Positions 43,648-54,668 of a stretch of DNA of 64,000 nucleotides are shown here, piece by piece. The position numbers and the translations under genes were made by a program. This DNA is from CBDCWQ01 sp965223435 (GTDB lineage Bacteria; Myxococcota; Kuafuiibacteriia; Kuafuiibacteriales; Kuafuiibacteriaceae), in the NCBI GenBank assembly GCA_965223435.1, contig CBDCWQ010000019.1:496001-560000 (forward strand). The letters run 5' to 3'. The notes under the pieces are model-generated. The model saw only the letters and a program-made list of their open reading frames with translations. It was not told the DNA's origin and searched no databases. Each line of letters opens with the position of its first letter. The first letter of the stretch is position 1.

Positions 43648-45918
43648 ATGTCGCAACGCGACCAAACCCCGAGAAAGGGCCTGGGCCTTGATCCGCCCGG
43701 TCGCTCGTTCCCGACGGAGTCCGTTCCAGACCTCAAGGAGCTGGGCCTGGATTCCGACGACCTTCTCAGGGCCAGCCAGGAAGGCACCATCGCGGAGAAC
43801 CAAAACAATGCGGACCCTCTGGGCTTAGATTCGCTGCCGCTGGTTTCGAGCAGCGACGTCCTTTCCGATCCAGATGCCAAGAGGCTCACGGAAAACGAAG
43901 AAGCGAGCCGTACCGAGGACCCTGACGATACCTATGTTTCGACCGACATCATCCCCAAAAAGCCCACGTCGAAACCCAATTTGGGACGCTACGAAGTCTT
44001 GGACAAGCTGGCGGCGGGCGGGATGGCCGAGATCTTCTTGGCCCAAAAGAATGGGTCCAACGAAGTTTGTGTGATCAAACGACTGCATGATCATTTGGCC
44101 CGAGATCCCATCGTCGGCAGCCGTTTCGTCCGCGAAGCGGAGGTGGCCGCCCTGTTGCATCACAAAAACATCGCTCGGCTCACGGACGCAGGTCATGAAG
44201 GGGGGGCCTTCTACCTGGCGATGGAATACATTCCTGGGCGTGACCTCGAAACGTTGATCTTTCGCCTAAGGCGCAACCGTCGCTTGCCTCCCTATTCGTT
44301 AACGCTGGCCATCGGCCTAGAAGTTCTTGAGGGCCTCGAATACGCGCACAACTACCGAGGGCCGGACGGGATGCATCTCGAGATTGTTCATCGCGACCTG
44401 TCACCACGAAACATCATGCTGACCTACTCCGGGGCCGTCAAGATCATCGACTTTGGACTGGCACGGACAAATCTCGGCGCCTTTCGCACCGCGCCAGGAA
44501 TGGTACTCGGGACACTGAAATACATGTCGCCAGAGCAAGCGATGGCTGAACCTGTAGATCACCGAAGCGATCTTTATTCGTGGGCTGCGGTGCTTCACGA
44601 AATGCTGACCGGACGGGCTACGGTCGCAGGCAAAAATGCGCAGGAAATACTGTACGGCGTACTCACCGAGGTTCCAGAGCCCGTCAGCCGACTCAACGAG
44701 ACACTGCCTAAGGCCTTGGACCCAGTATTCGAAAAGGCGCTCACCAAAGAGCGTGATCAACGATTTCAAAGTGCCGCGGAGTTTCGCGAAGCTCTGCGCG
44801 TCGCGGGCGAATCCTTGGGCATCGCCGAAAAAGGGAGCATCGGACAATTCACAACCGAAATGTTCCCCGAAGAATACCAGCGGGCGATGAGTCTCTTGCG
44901 GAGGGCCCGTGGCACTTCTCGCAGCAAACGCTCAGCGGGCACCGTCACCAGAACCGTACAGCATCCGACGATGGATGAGCTGTCCATGGAGTCTGGATTC
45001 GCAACCGAAGACGGCGAGGCCTTCGAATCGATGGCCGAGCTCATGGCCACGCATCCGGCTCCGGAGCAATTGGACGATACTCGGGGCTTCGGATCCACGG
45101 ACTCTGGTCAATTTCTTCTCGGCGGGGCGACCCTGGGTGCGCCAGAACCGCAAATGATTCCCACTCGAACGGCGCTCGACCCACACATCGAAGAGATTCA
45201 CTCAAGCTCTCAGAGTCCGACCGCGCCACGACCACTGGTTTTTGAGGTCAATCGAGACGCTGAGGACCCAAGTCAAGACAAGGCGGGCGCCGCCGTTACC
45301 GCAACCGATCTCGCATCACTCGCGCGCCAAGCCCAAAATGCCTTCGTTCCTCCGAAGAGTACCCTCCGGTCGCGGCTCAACCTCTGGTTGGTACCGATCC
45401 TGGCGACCCTCAGCCTCATTGGGCTCATGATCTACCTCGGCACCCGGCTCTTTGGGCCCAACCCACCAGAAGTCCAAGCAGAAGTGGTCCCCAAACGGCC
45501 GGTCCGGGTGGCCCGCCCAATCAGAGTCACAAAAAAACCCCCTCAAGACCCGCCGGGCCAGCCCTCCGCCGTCACGGTGGTCCCACCACCGCCGGTTGAA
45601 CCCGCCCGCCCTCCGAGCCGAAACCATCGCCACAAGACCCGGAAAAGGCCGCAAAAAAAAGCCGTATGCCAATACCGAAACCTCGCTGAGGCGCTCAAGA
45701 ACGCAGGGTCTGGCAACAGAGGGCGTGCCACCGTCGTCAAGGTTGCAGACCAAATTCGGGTTCAGGCCAAACGCCTCGAAGCCAAAGCCACCCTGCAGAA
45801 CCCAAGGGCCAAGGCCATGGCAGCGCAGGCAAAAAAGTGCGTCCACCTTTCGCTCGGTCGACCCGCAAAAGTGGCCCAATGTCTCGATTTGGTCCGCGCC
45901 GCATGCCGAGCGCTCTAG
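43648..45918 (+). CDS. Ser/Thr protein kinase with long regulatory tail
   Basis: This encodes 756 residues from ATG 43648 after AGGTGA. The first 110 residues are acidic and disordered with possible phosphosites (ASRTEDPDDTYVSTD), a good FHA-target style. The kinase domain (114-380) has LAAGGMAEIF, Lys144, HRDLSPRN with Asp250, and DFG 268-270. HRDLSPRN replaces the more usual HRDLKPxN, a pattern common in myxobacterial kinases. A membrane helix lies near 572-592 (LNLWLVPILATLSLIGLMIY). A periplasmic basic, Pro-rich and helical tail ends the protein. It probably acts with the FHA protein just upstream. Confidence 0.92.
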   Translation: MSQRDQTPRKGLGLDPPGRSFPTESVPDLKELGLDSDDLLRASQEGTIAENQNNADPLGLDSLPLVSSSDVLSDPDAKRLTENEEASRTEDPDDTYVSTDIIPKKPTSKPNLGRYEVLDKLAAGGMAEIFLAQKNGSNEVCVIKRLHDHLARDPIVGSRFVREAEVAALLHHKNIARLTDAGHEGGAFYLAMEYIPGRDLETLIFRLRRNRRLPPYSLTLAIGLEVLEGLEYAHNYRGPDGMHLEIVHRDLSPRNIMLTYSGAVKIIDFGLARTNLGAFRTAPGMVLGTLKYMSPEQAMAEPVDHRSDLYSWAAVLHEMLTGRATVAGKNAQEILYGVLTEVPEPVSRLNETLPKALDPVFEKALTKERDQRFQSAAEFREALRVAGESLGIAEKGSIGQFTTEMFPEEYQRAMSLLRRARGTSRSKRSAGTVTRTVQHPTMDELSMESGFATEDGEAFESMAELMATHPAPEQLDDTRGFGSTDSGQFLLGGATLGAPEPQMIPTRTALDPHIEEIHSSSQSPTAPRPLVFEVNRDAEDPSQDKAGAAVTATDLASLARQAQNAFVPPKSTLRSRLNLWLVPILATLSLIGLMIYLGTRLFGPNPPEVQAEVVPKRPVRVARPIRVTKKPPQDPPGQPSAVTVVPPPPVEPARPPSRNHRHKTRKRPQKKAVCQYRNLAEALKNAGSGNRGRATVVKVADQIRVQAKRLEAKATLQNPRAKAMAAQAKKCVHLSLGRPAKVAQCLDLVRAACRAL

Positions 45919-45935
45919 TACCGGTACGGGTTGGC

Positions 45936-46484
45936 CTATCGGCGACCTGCGCGACCAAAGCGGGCGCGGAGGGGACCCGCAACCTCGAGCTTGCCGCCTC
46001 GGGGATGTCCTTTAAGGGATAGGCCCTCGGCAAAAAAATTATCCCCCTCTAGGGTTACCTTGGTGGGGATTTCTAGCCAGTCCCTCTGGGCGTCGTAGCG
46101 GGCAGAGGCTGCGGACAAACGTCGCCCAAGTCCATCACGAAGGGTGATCTTTCGGGAAAACTCCAGCACGCGCGAACGCAGGAACACGCGGGCTTCAGGG
46201 CCTCGGATACGCACGAGCCCCTCGTCGGGCGGAGACGAATCGCTGGGGAATACGACGGCCTCCACGCCCCTTGCCTCCACAATGCCGCTCATGCGGTCGA
46301 GCCGGCCGGTGCGAAACGAGACCCGCTCCGTTCCCGTATCGTTTTGAAAGCGCATGAGGACCACATCTTGGACAACGACCTGATGGCGGCTGGGCACCTC
46401 CTCCGCCGGAGCAGATAGGGGGGCCGCGCGCCCGCACCCACTCGCAACCACCGCCGCCGCAAGGACCACGCAGACGGGAATCAA
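45936..46484 (-). CDS. LptC-like LPS export lipoprotein
   Basis: This encodes 182 residues from a proposed TTG 46484; GTG 46541 is an alternative. A signal with lipobox VVASGC is followed by an LptC/OstA-type beta-jellyroll: VVLMRFQNDTGTERVSFRTG, ASARYDAQRDWLEIPTKVTL and FFAEGLSLKGH. LptC links inner-membrane LptBFG to the LptA bridge. A lipidated form instead of a membrane helix is unusual. Neighbours are unrelated; it is convergent with the kinase gene and divergent from korA. Confidence 0.75.
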   Translation of the reverse strand: MIPVCVVLAAAVVASGCGRAAPLSAPAEEVPSRHQVVVQDVVLMRFQNDTGTERVSFRTGRLDRMSGIVEARGVEAVVFPSDSSPPDEGLVRIRGPEARVFLRSRVLEFSRKITLRDGLGRRLSAASARYDAQRDWLEIPTKVTLEGDNFFAEGLSLKGHPRGGKLEVAGPLRARFGRAGRR

Positions 46485-46683
46485 TTTGGAGCCCCGGAGG
46501 GTTTCCCTACAAACGAGACCCGAGACCTCTGGGTTCTTCACGGCCACAGCCCAAGCCCAAGTCAAATGCTTGAAACTCAAAGACACTTGAAGCACATTCC
46601 GCCAGACTCGGAACCGCTGAAAAGCCAAGCCCCCAAACCTATACTCCATTGGCCCAACCGCCGACCATCCAACGAGGACACAG

Positions 46684-48564
<1,881 letters not shown>

Positions 48565-48568
48565 TGGA

Positions 48569-49594
48569 ATGGAAACAGCTGCAAAAAAACTCACAAGAAA
48601 AGATTTTCAAACGGACCAAGAGGTACGCTGGTGCCCAGGGTGCGGCGATTACGCCATTTTGGCCACGGTGCAGCGGTTCATGCCTTCGCTGGGCGTGCCG
48701 AGAGAGAACATTGTTTTCGTATCGGGCATAGGGTGCTCCAGTCGCTTTCCCTACTACATGGAGACTTATGGTTTTCACAGTATCCACGGCCGCGCGCCCG
48801 CTATAGCCACCGGCGTCAAGCTCGCCAATCCGGACCTCTCGGTGTGGATCGTCACGGGTGACGGCGACGGATTGTCGATCGGTGGCAACCATCTCGTGCA
48901 TACCCTCCGCCGAAATGTCGATGTGAAAATCCTCCTGTTCAACAACCGAATCTATGGGCTCACGAAGGGACAATATTCTCCGACCTCAGAGGCAGGCAAA
49001 AAGACCAAATCGACCCCGCTGGGATCCATCGACCACCCCTTCAATCCGATCTCGGTCGCCTTGGGTGCAGAAGCAACTTTTGTTGCTAGCACCATAGACG
49101 TAGAACCCAAACACATGGAATCGGTTCTGAAGCGGGCTGCGGCCCATAAAGGCTCAGCTTTCGTCGAGATCTATCAGAACTGCAATGTGTTTAATGATCA
49201 GGCGTTCCAACACTTCACAGCCAAAGACGCCAAAAAAGAAATGCAGCTTCGTGTCGAACACGGCAAGCCCATGCTTTTTGGCAAGGACAACACCAAAGGC
49301 ATTCGCTTGGGCGGCAAGAGCGGCTTAGAACCAGAGGTGGTCGAGCTCGGCGTAGACGGGATCACCGTGGACGACATTCTCGTGTACGACGAGGCTCAAG
49401 AATCGGGGGCGATGGCTTACCTTCTTTCGCGCTTTTTGCCCCCCAAGTTTCCGGTCCCCATCGGCGTATTTCGAGCGGTAGAACGCCCCATCTACGATCA
49501 ACAGTTTCACGCCCAACTCCAGCTGGCCGTCGACAAGCGAAACGAAGGAGACCTCAAGGAGCTCCTTCACTCCGGCGACACCTGGAAAGTCTAG
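48569..49594 (+). CDS. korB: 2-oxoacid:ferredoxin oxidoreductase, beta subunit (KorB)
   Basis: This 341-residue thiamine-diphosphate-binding catalytic subunit begins at ATG 48569 behind AGGTGG (a GTG at 48557 is possible). It has RWCPGCGDYAIL, with Cys of the proximal [4Fe-4S] site, GIGCSSRFPYY, TPP motif VTGDGDGLSIGGNHLVH and LFNNRIYGLTKGQYSPTS. It is coupled to korA, with the coding regions nearly touching. No separate delta ferredoxin subunit is present, as expected for two-subunit KorAB. Confidence 0.94.
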   Translation: METAAKKLTRKDFQTDQEVRWCPGCGDYAILATVQRFMPSLGVPRENIVFVSGIGCSSRFPYYMETYGFHSIHGRAPAIATGVKLANPDLSVWIVTGDGDGLSIGGNHLVHTLRRNVDVKILLFNNRIYGLTKGQYSPTSEAGKKTKSTPLGSIDHPFNPISVALGAEATFVASTIDVEPKHMESVLKRAAAHKGSAFVEIYQNCNVFNDQAFQHFTAKDAKKEMQLRVEHGKPMLFGKDNTKGIRLGGKSGLEPEVVELGVDGITVDDILVYDEAQESGAMAYLLSRFLPPKFPVPIGVFRAVERPIYDQQFHAQLQLAVDKRNEGDLKELLHSGDTWKV

Positions 49595-49619
49595 CCCTCA
49601 GCGAGCTTCGGGGAGCTGT

Positions 49620-50678
49620 ATGGGACACGAAACGGCGGCCGAGAGCTTTGGTCGTCTTTGGGGCAAAGCGCCCGTCATGAGACGACTTTTCGAGCGTCTT
49701 CGAGAGATTGCGCTCACGGATTCGTCGGTCCTCATTCAAGGTGAAACCGGTACGGGCAAGGAACTCATTGCTGAAGCGCTTCATCTTCACAGCCGACGAG
49801 CCAACGCCCAATACGTGGTCATCGACTGCGCCTCCGTTCTGAGCGAACTCATCGAGTCCGAGCTTTTCGGTCACGCTAAAGGGGCGTTTACCGGCGCCTT
49901 CGCGGATCGGGTCGGCGCCTTCGAGGCCGGTGATGGCGGCACCGTGTTCATTGACGAGATCGGCGAGCTGTCGATGTCTTTACAGCCACGTTTGCTGCGG
50001 GTGTTGGAACGCCAAGAAGTGAAACGTGTCGGCGAAAACACGGTACGCAAAATCCATGTGCGGGTCATGGCGGCGACAAACCGAGACCTGGAGCGAGAGG
50101 TCAAAGAAGGACGTTTCAGAGAAGATCTCTATTTCCGTCTGAATGTCATGAAAGTCATGGTCCCTCCGCTGCGCGATCGCGACGACGACGTCATTCGCTT
50201 GGCGGAGCGGTTCTTGGAAGCCACGAACAAAGGCACAGAAACACTGCGCCTCACCGAAAGCACCAAAAAGAATTTTTTGGAGTACCGCTGGCCAGGCAAC
50301 GTCCGCGAGTTGAGAAACATCGTCGACCGAGGGCATGCCATGTCCGACGGGCGCGACTTCCGTCTTCCCGACGACTTCGGCCGGTCGGTGGAGCTCGACG
50401 GCAGCGATGGGCAAGCCCCAGGCTCGGGGGTAGGCCTTCTTGACGGCGCGATGTTTGAGCAACCGGCGAAAAAAGTCCCCGGGGAGTTTACGCGCCCCCT
50501 CTGGGAGGGCCTGGGCTTCAAAGACGCCAAAGATGCGGTCCTGGCCGATTTCGAGCTCGGGTATGTGAGCGCACTGCTTGAAACCCATGGGGGCAACGTT
50601 TCCAAAGCGGCCCGCGCGGCCGGAATTCACCGGAACATCCTCCACCGGTTGATGGCCAAGTACGGACTCGGACGTTAG
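49620..50678 (+). CDS. Sigma-54-dependent activator lacking a receiver domain
   Basis: This 352-residue enhancer-binding protein begins almost at once with the AAA+ domain: GETGTGKE (41-48), GHAKGAFTGAFADRVG with the sigma-54 loop GAFTGA (88-93), TVFIDEIGEL, and the R-finger region AATNRDLEREV. A Fis-type HTH ends it (GNVSKAARAAGIHRNILHRL). The first 15 residues cannot hold a receiver. ATG 49620 follows GGGGAG. It is five bases before a histidine kinase gene, so control may be by direct contact or by a separate receiver. Confidence 0.9.
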   Translation: MGHETAAESFGRLWGKAPVMRRLFERLREIALTDSSVLIQGETGTGKELIAEALHLHSRRANAQYVVIDCASVLSELIESELFGHAKGAFTGAFADRVGAFEAGDGGTVFIDEIGELSMSLQPRLLRVLERQEVKRVGENTVRKIHVRVMAATNRDLEREVKEGRFREDLYFRLNVMKVMVPPLRDRDDDVIRLAERFLEATNKGTETLRLTESTKKNFLEYRWPGNVRELRNIVDRGHAMSDGRDFRLPDDFGRSVELDGSDGQAPGSGVGLLDGAMFEQPAKKVPGEFTRPLWEGLGFKDAKDAVLADFELGYVSALLETHGGNVSKAARAAGIHRNILHRLMAKYGLGR

Positions 50679-50682
50679 AGCT

Positions 50683-52116
50683 GTGGGGCGGGCGACGCCG
50701 CTCAGGCACCAGCTGATGGTGGCCCTCGTAGTCCCGGCTTTGGCGGTGTTTGCCGTCATTGGCTACGCGGCCGACCTGGTGTCCCGCCATGCTCTCGAAA
50801 ATGCACTCGGCGAACGCCTTTGTGCCGTCGCCCAAGCAGCAGCCACCCTCCTCGGACCCCGGGTGATTCTTTTGGAGCCGGGCGATGAGGCGTCGCGCCT
50901 CAAACGAAACGCCCATGCCAAGCTGAGCGCGCTGAAAGAAACAACCGGTGTGGACCGCATCTTTTTGGTACGGCTAAAAAACAGCACCGCCATTTTGGAC
51001 ACTCGCGGACACATGCAAATAGGTGACGAATACACCCGCGCCGCATTCGACCGGCACGAAATCGCACGCGTGGCCGCCGGCAAAAGCGTCGCGTCCGTCC
51101 TCTTCCAGGGCCCTGACGGCAACCCTTTTAAGACCGGATATGCGCCATTCAAAGATGAAGAGGGACAGATCCTCGCGTACGTTGGCGTCAAGGCCGAAGC
51201 CAACTACTTCGAATCCATCGGCAGCCTCCGTTCTACCCTGTTTATCATCGCACTCATCGGCTTTTTCTTGCTGATTGCAGCCGCGGTGGTCACCGCGAGG
51301 CACGTATCTGTTCCACTTTCAAAACTCAGTGACGCGGCCGTCGCTGTCGGACGGGGCGAACTTACGGCCGTTATTCCAAGTGGCGGCCCCCAAGAAGCCG
51401 AAGTGCTTTCCCGCACAATGCGAAAAATGGTCCGTAAACTCGAGCAGCGCGACAACGAAAGACAGACCATGCTCGCTGGAATCGCACACGAGATTCGCAA
51501 CCCCCTCGGAGGCATGGAACTCTTCGGGGGCCTTCTCAAAGAAGACTTGGAGCCTTCAGATCCACGGTCAAAACACGTAGATCGCATCTTAGGGGAACTC
51601 AAGAACCTCAGTCGGGTTGTCAATGACTTCTTGAGCTTTGCCCGCAAGGCCACCCCCGAACTCGAAAAGCGAGACGTTTGCGAACTTCTGGAAGAAGTCC
51701 TGCAACTGGTCGAAAAAGAGGCTCACGAAAGGGGCATCACACTGAAGGCGAAACTGGGCAAGAACCTCAACGCACAGGTTGCCCCCGACATGCTGCGAGG
51801 AGCCTTTCTGAACATTGTTCAAAACGCCATTCAAGCGGCCCCAGAGGCCCTAGGCCAGGTTTCGGTGACGCTTTGCCACGCCGACGGCGACCAAAGCATA
51901 TCCTTTGTATGTCAAGACAATGGTCCGGGCATTCCAAAAGACCACCGAGAAACGATTTTCCAGCCTTTTTTTACGACCAAACAAAAAGGCACTGGGCTCG
52001 GCCTGGCGTTGGTCAAAAAAACCGTACTGGCGCACGGAGGCACCATTGTCGTTGAGGACAACCAACCCCAGGGCACATCCATCGCCATAACCATCCCGTG
52101 CCATCATCCGTCGTGA
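50683..52116 (+). CDS. Sensor histidine kinase with periplasmic sensor and HAMP
   Basis: This encodes 477 residues, GTG start. The first membrane helix is at about 8-30. An extracytoplasmic sensor (31-183, sCache/PAS-like, KTGYAPFKDEEGQILAYVGV) follows, with the second helix at 184-204. HAMP is at 205-255. HisKA has His269 in AHEIRNPLGG. The ATPase domain has NIVQNAIQAA, CQDNGPGIP and FFTTKQKGTGLGLAL. It is encoded directly behind the receiver-less activator and is probably its regulator. A repeat cluster begins at the stop codon. Confidence 0.92.
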   Translation: MGRATPLRHQLMVALVVPALAVFAVIGYAADLVSRHALENALGERLCAVAQAAATLLGPRVILLEPGDEASRLKRNAHAKLSALKETTGVDRIFLVRLKNSTAILDTRGHMQIGDEYTRAAFDRHEIARVAAGKSVASVLFQGPDGNPFKTGYAPFKDEEGQILAYVGVKAEANYFESIGSLRSTLFIIALIGFFLLIAAAVVTARHVSVPLSKLSDAAVAVGRGELTAVIPSGGPQEAEVLSRTMRKMVRKLEQRDNERQTMLAGIAHEIRNPLGGMELFGGLLKEDLEPSDPRSKHVDRILGELKNLSRVVNDFLSFARKATPELEKRDVCELLEEVLQLVEKEAHERGITLKAKLGKNLNAQVAPDMLRGAFLNIVQNAIQAAPEALGQVSVTLCHADGDQSISFVCQDNGPGIPKDHRETIFQPFFTTKQKGTGLGLALVKKTVLAHGGTIVVEDNQPQGTSIAITIPCHHPS

Positions 52117-52354
52117 AAAAGGGGGACGAAAAAGGGGGACAGGCTCCTTTTGCTCCCCTTTTTCCTCCTTTTTCCCTTTTCCTACAGCAAAAGGAGCCTG
52201 TCCCCCTTTTTCCCTGCACTGCAGCAAAAGGTGCCTGTCCCCCTTTTTCCCTGTCTGCACTGCAGCAAAAGGAGCCTGTCCCCCTTTTTCTGCATGTCCC
52301 CCTTTTTCCCTGCACTGCAGCAAAAGGAGCCTGTCCCCCTTTTTCCCCTTCTTC
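52115..52354. repeat. Cluster of inverted and direct AAAAGGnGCCTGTCCCC repeats
   Basis: Four forward units begin at 52185, 52222, 52263 and 52318. Each reads CAGCAAAAGG, then A or T, GCCTGTCCCCC, TTTTTC and often CCTGCACTG. An inverted unit lies at 52115-52153. The unit at 52263 contains a partial duplication of its middle. The inverted and forward units can form a long stem-loop between the convergent histidine kinase and M16-TPR genes. It resembles REP/RAYT-type palindromic elements. Spacing is irregular and there are no unique spacers, so it is not CRISPR. Confidence 0.9.
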
Positions 52355-54551
52355 AATCTGAAAGGGCGCGGATCTGCTTTTCGACTTTGGGCCGATGGGG
52401 TGACTTCGGGTCCAGCTGGATGAAACGTTTGAAGTCGCGAACCGCTGCTGGTTTTTGTCTCAAACATCGATAAGCCAACGCGCGCTGAAGATAAACGCTG
52501 GCCATGGCTGGCTTGAACTTCAACACTTTAGAGAAGTCATCCACGGCCTGTGAACACTTTTTGAGCTTGGCATAAGCGGCACCACGACCTACGTAGGCTT
52601 TGACGTTCCGCGGCTCGATATCAATGGCTCGGTTAAAAGACCTCAGCGCAGCGGAAAAATTGTTGAGCTTTTGCTCCGCCAATCCTTTTTTGACATGGAG
52701 GCGGGCCAGCTCGGGGTGAAGCTTGGAGGCACGATCAAAATCGGACACCGCTTTTTTCGAAAGGCCAGACTCCAAATAGGCTGCCCCCCGATTTTCGAGA
52801 GCCGCCCCGTGCCGCGAATCGATATCAATGGCACGGGAGAAATCTTTGATCGCTCCTTTGAGATTTTTTCGCTGGTGTCGGACCAGCCCACGATTGTTGT
52901 ATATCGAAGCATTTTGGGGATCGACTGAAAGCGCCTTGTCAAAATCGGACTCTGCTTTGGTCAAAGACCCGAGCGCCTGGTACGAAAGCGCCCGCGCGTT
53001 CAGGGCCGAAACAAAGTCTGGTGCGCCCCGAAGCGCTTCTGTAAAAGCTTTAACCGCACTTTTGTAGTCCCGCTTGGACCGAAGCGTCATCCCTTCATCG
53101 TAGCTTCGGCGCGCATCCTGGCCCCCGGGTCCTGCTTTGGGCGGCACCTTGGCATCCGCGTCGGGCGATGGAGCCTTCTTTTTGGTCTCGTCGGGCTCGG
53201 CCTCGGGGAGTTTCGGTTCAGGCAACACGATCTCCGCATCCCGTGACGCCCCATAACGCGGTTTTTTTGTTCTGGGACTCGGCGGAACCATCTGAATCAG
53301 CATCTCCTTGTCTTGTCGAAAGCCTGAGCGCACGGCCCTTCGCATCGCGGAGAATGAGAAACGCGGCGAACGAAGGAGGAGCTCCACCCGGTCACGGGCA
53401 TCAGCACCGTGGCTGGAAGCCAGCTCAGCCACCAACCTGTCCGCCATAAATGATGGGTCGCGTCGCTGCTTTTCAGCCAAACGAGCAAACCTTTGCCGAA
53501 CAATAGATTGCTCCTTTGCGGTCGGAGGCGCGCGACCCAAGCCTCGAAACAGAGCGCGAATCTTGTCTCGCAACAAAAGCGCCGTGTGTGGCATACCGAG
53601 AGCGGTCGCCAACACGAACTCGTAACCTCGCATGCTCACACACCGAGCGTTTACGCTCCGAGCCAGCCCACCCTTCACCTGAACCTCTCGCACCAAGCGC
53701 AAATCGAGAAGGTAGGCAAGGTTTCGACAAATCTCTGCTTGTGAGGAACTCAACGGATAGCCGAGAATGGTCGCGGCTTGCGGTACCCTCCATTCTTTTT
53801 TTACGGATACCGGAAGTGCAAGCTTAGGCTGAGGACTGGGGGTCAAACTTGCTGGAGGGACGCGACTGGTTCGTTCGAGCACCCCGCGAATGGCCTTGGC
53901 GTCAAAACGACCCACCACGACAATGCTGGTGTTGGCGGGCACGTAGTATGTTCCAAAAAACTCCAAGAGATCGGGCTTACGAATATTGAGACGAGTGCGA
54001 CTGTTGCCAAGATCATTGGTATTTTGTGACTTGCGAGGAAAGAGGAAGCGATCGCCCAACCAAGGAACACTCACTTCAGAAAGACCTAAGCCCTCAATCG
54101 CAAGCTCTTCTCTCTCTCGGTTGAGATCCACAAATGCAAACGCCGGATTGGTCACAATGGCGATAAAAGTCTCGAGCACAAAATCCAACCGTTTTGAGGG
54201 ACAATCCACGCCGAACACCGTGTGGTCGGGAAAAGTATAGGCAGAAAGCTCGGCGCCCGAACGGGTCAGACGCCTAAGAAGTTCCTCTTCTGTAGTCCAG
54301 TAGCTGCCCCGCATGATGGCATGCTGCACAAAATGTGCGAGCCCACGCTGCTTGTCGGACTCTTGTGCTGCCCCGGTTCTGACAACGATACGCAGCGCAC
54401 TCTCGGTGGCCGACGGCCGCGGTACGAGAAACAGGCTGGTACCATCATCCAAGACTTTGGCTTGAAGGCCTAGCCCCTCTTTGTTCTGCGCGGGTGCTCC
54501 CGAAAAAGACGCCCCCAGCGCCAGCGACAAACTTAGAGCCCAATGAAACAA
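52353..54551 (-). CDS. Inactive M16 peptidase homologue fused to TPR domain
   Basis: This encodes 732 residues from TTG 54551 behind GGAGGCC. A signal peptide (MFHWALSLSLALGASFSGAP) precedes an M16 unit (about 28-430) whose zinc motif reads HFVQH (73-77), with Gln in place of the catalytic Glu. A low-complexity linker (PEAEPDETKKKAPSPDADAK) leads to about seven TPRs from residue 485 to the end. Both histidines remain, so zinc might bind but hydrolysis is not expected. Co-oriented with another degenerate M16 gene; the two may pair as M16 heterodimers do. Confidence 0.9.
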   Translation of the reverse strand: MFHWALSLSLALGASFSGAPAQNKEGLGLQAKVLDDGTSLFLVPRPSATESALRIVVRTGAAQESDKQRGLAHFVQHAIMRGSYWTTEEELLRRLTRSGAELSAYTFPDHTVFGVDCPSKRLDFVLETFIAIVTNPAFAFVDLNREREELAIEGLGLSEVSVPWLGDRFLFPRKSQNTNDLGNSRTRLNIRKPDLLEFFGTYYVPANTSIVVVGRFDAKAIRGVLERTSRVPPASLTPSPQPKLALPVSVKKEWRVPQAATILGYPLSSSQAEICRNLAYLLDLRLVREVQVKGGLARSVNARCVSMRGYEFVLATALGMPHTALLLRDKIRALFRGLGRAPPTAKEQSIVRQRFARLAEKQRRDPSFMADRLVAELASSHGADARDRVELLLRSPRFSFSAMRRAVRSGFRQDKEMLIQMVPPSPRTKKPRYGASRDAEIVLPEPKLPEAEPDETKKKAPSPDADAKVPPKAGPGGQDARRSYDEGMTLRSKRDYKSAVKAFTEALRGAPDFVSALNARALSYQALGSLTKAESDFDKALSVDPQNASIYNNRGLVRHQRKNLKGAIKDFSRAIDIDSRHGAALENRGAAYLESGLSKKAVSDFDRASKLHPELARLHVKKGLAEQKLNNFSAALRSFNRAIDIEPRNVKAYVGRGAAYAKLKKCSQAVDDFSKVLKFKPAMASVYLQRALAYRCLRQKPAAVRDFKRFIQLDPKSPHRPKVEKQIRALSD

Positions 54552-54668
54552 CGCTAAGGCCTCCGTGGATCGGGCAGTGACCGAAGCGGCGCGCGCCGAA
54601 AGCTGACGCGGTGGCCAAAAAAGTAGGCCAAGGGATTGATCCGGCTACCCAAACAACAACGCACCACA

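Noticed and set aside
52115..52354. CRISPR array
   Set aside because: The repeats are irregularly spaced, partly inverted, and lack unique spacers. No cas genes are near.
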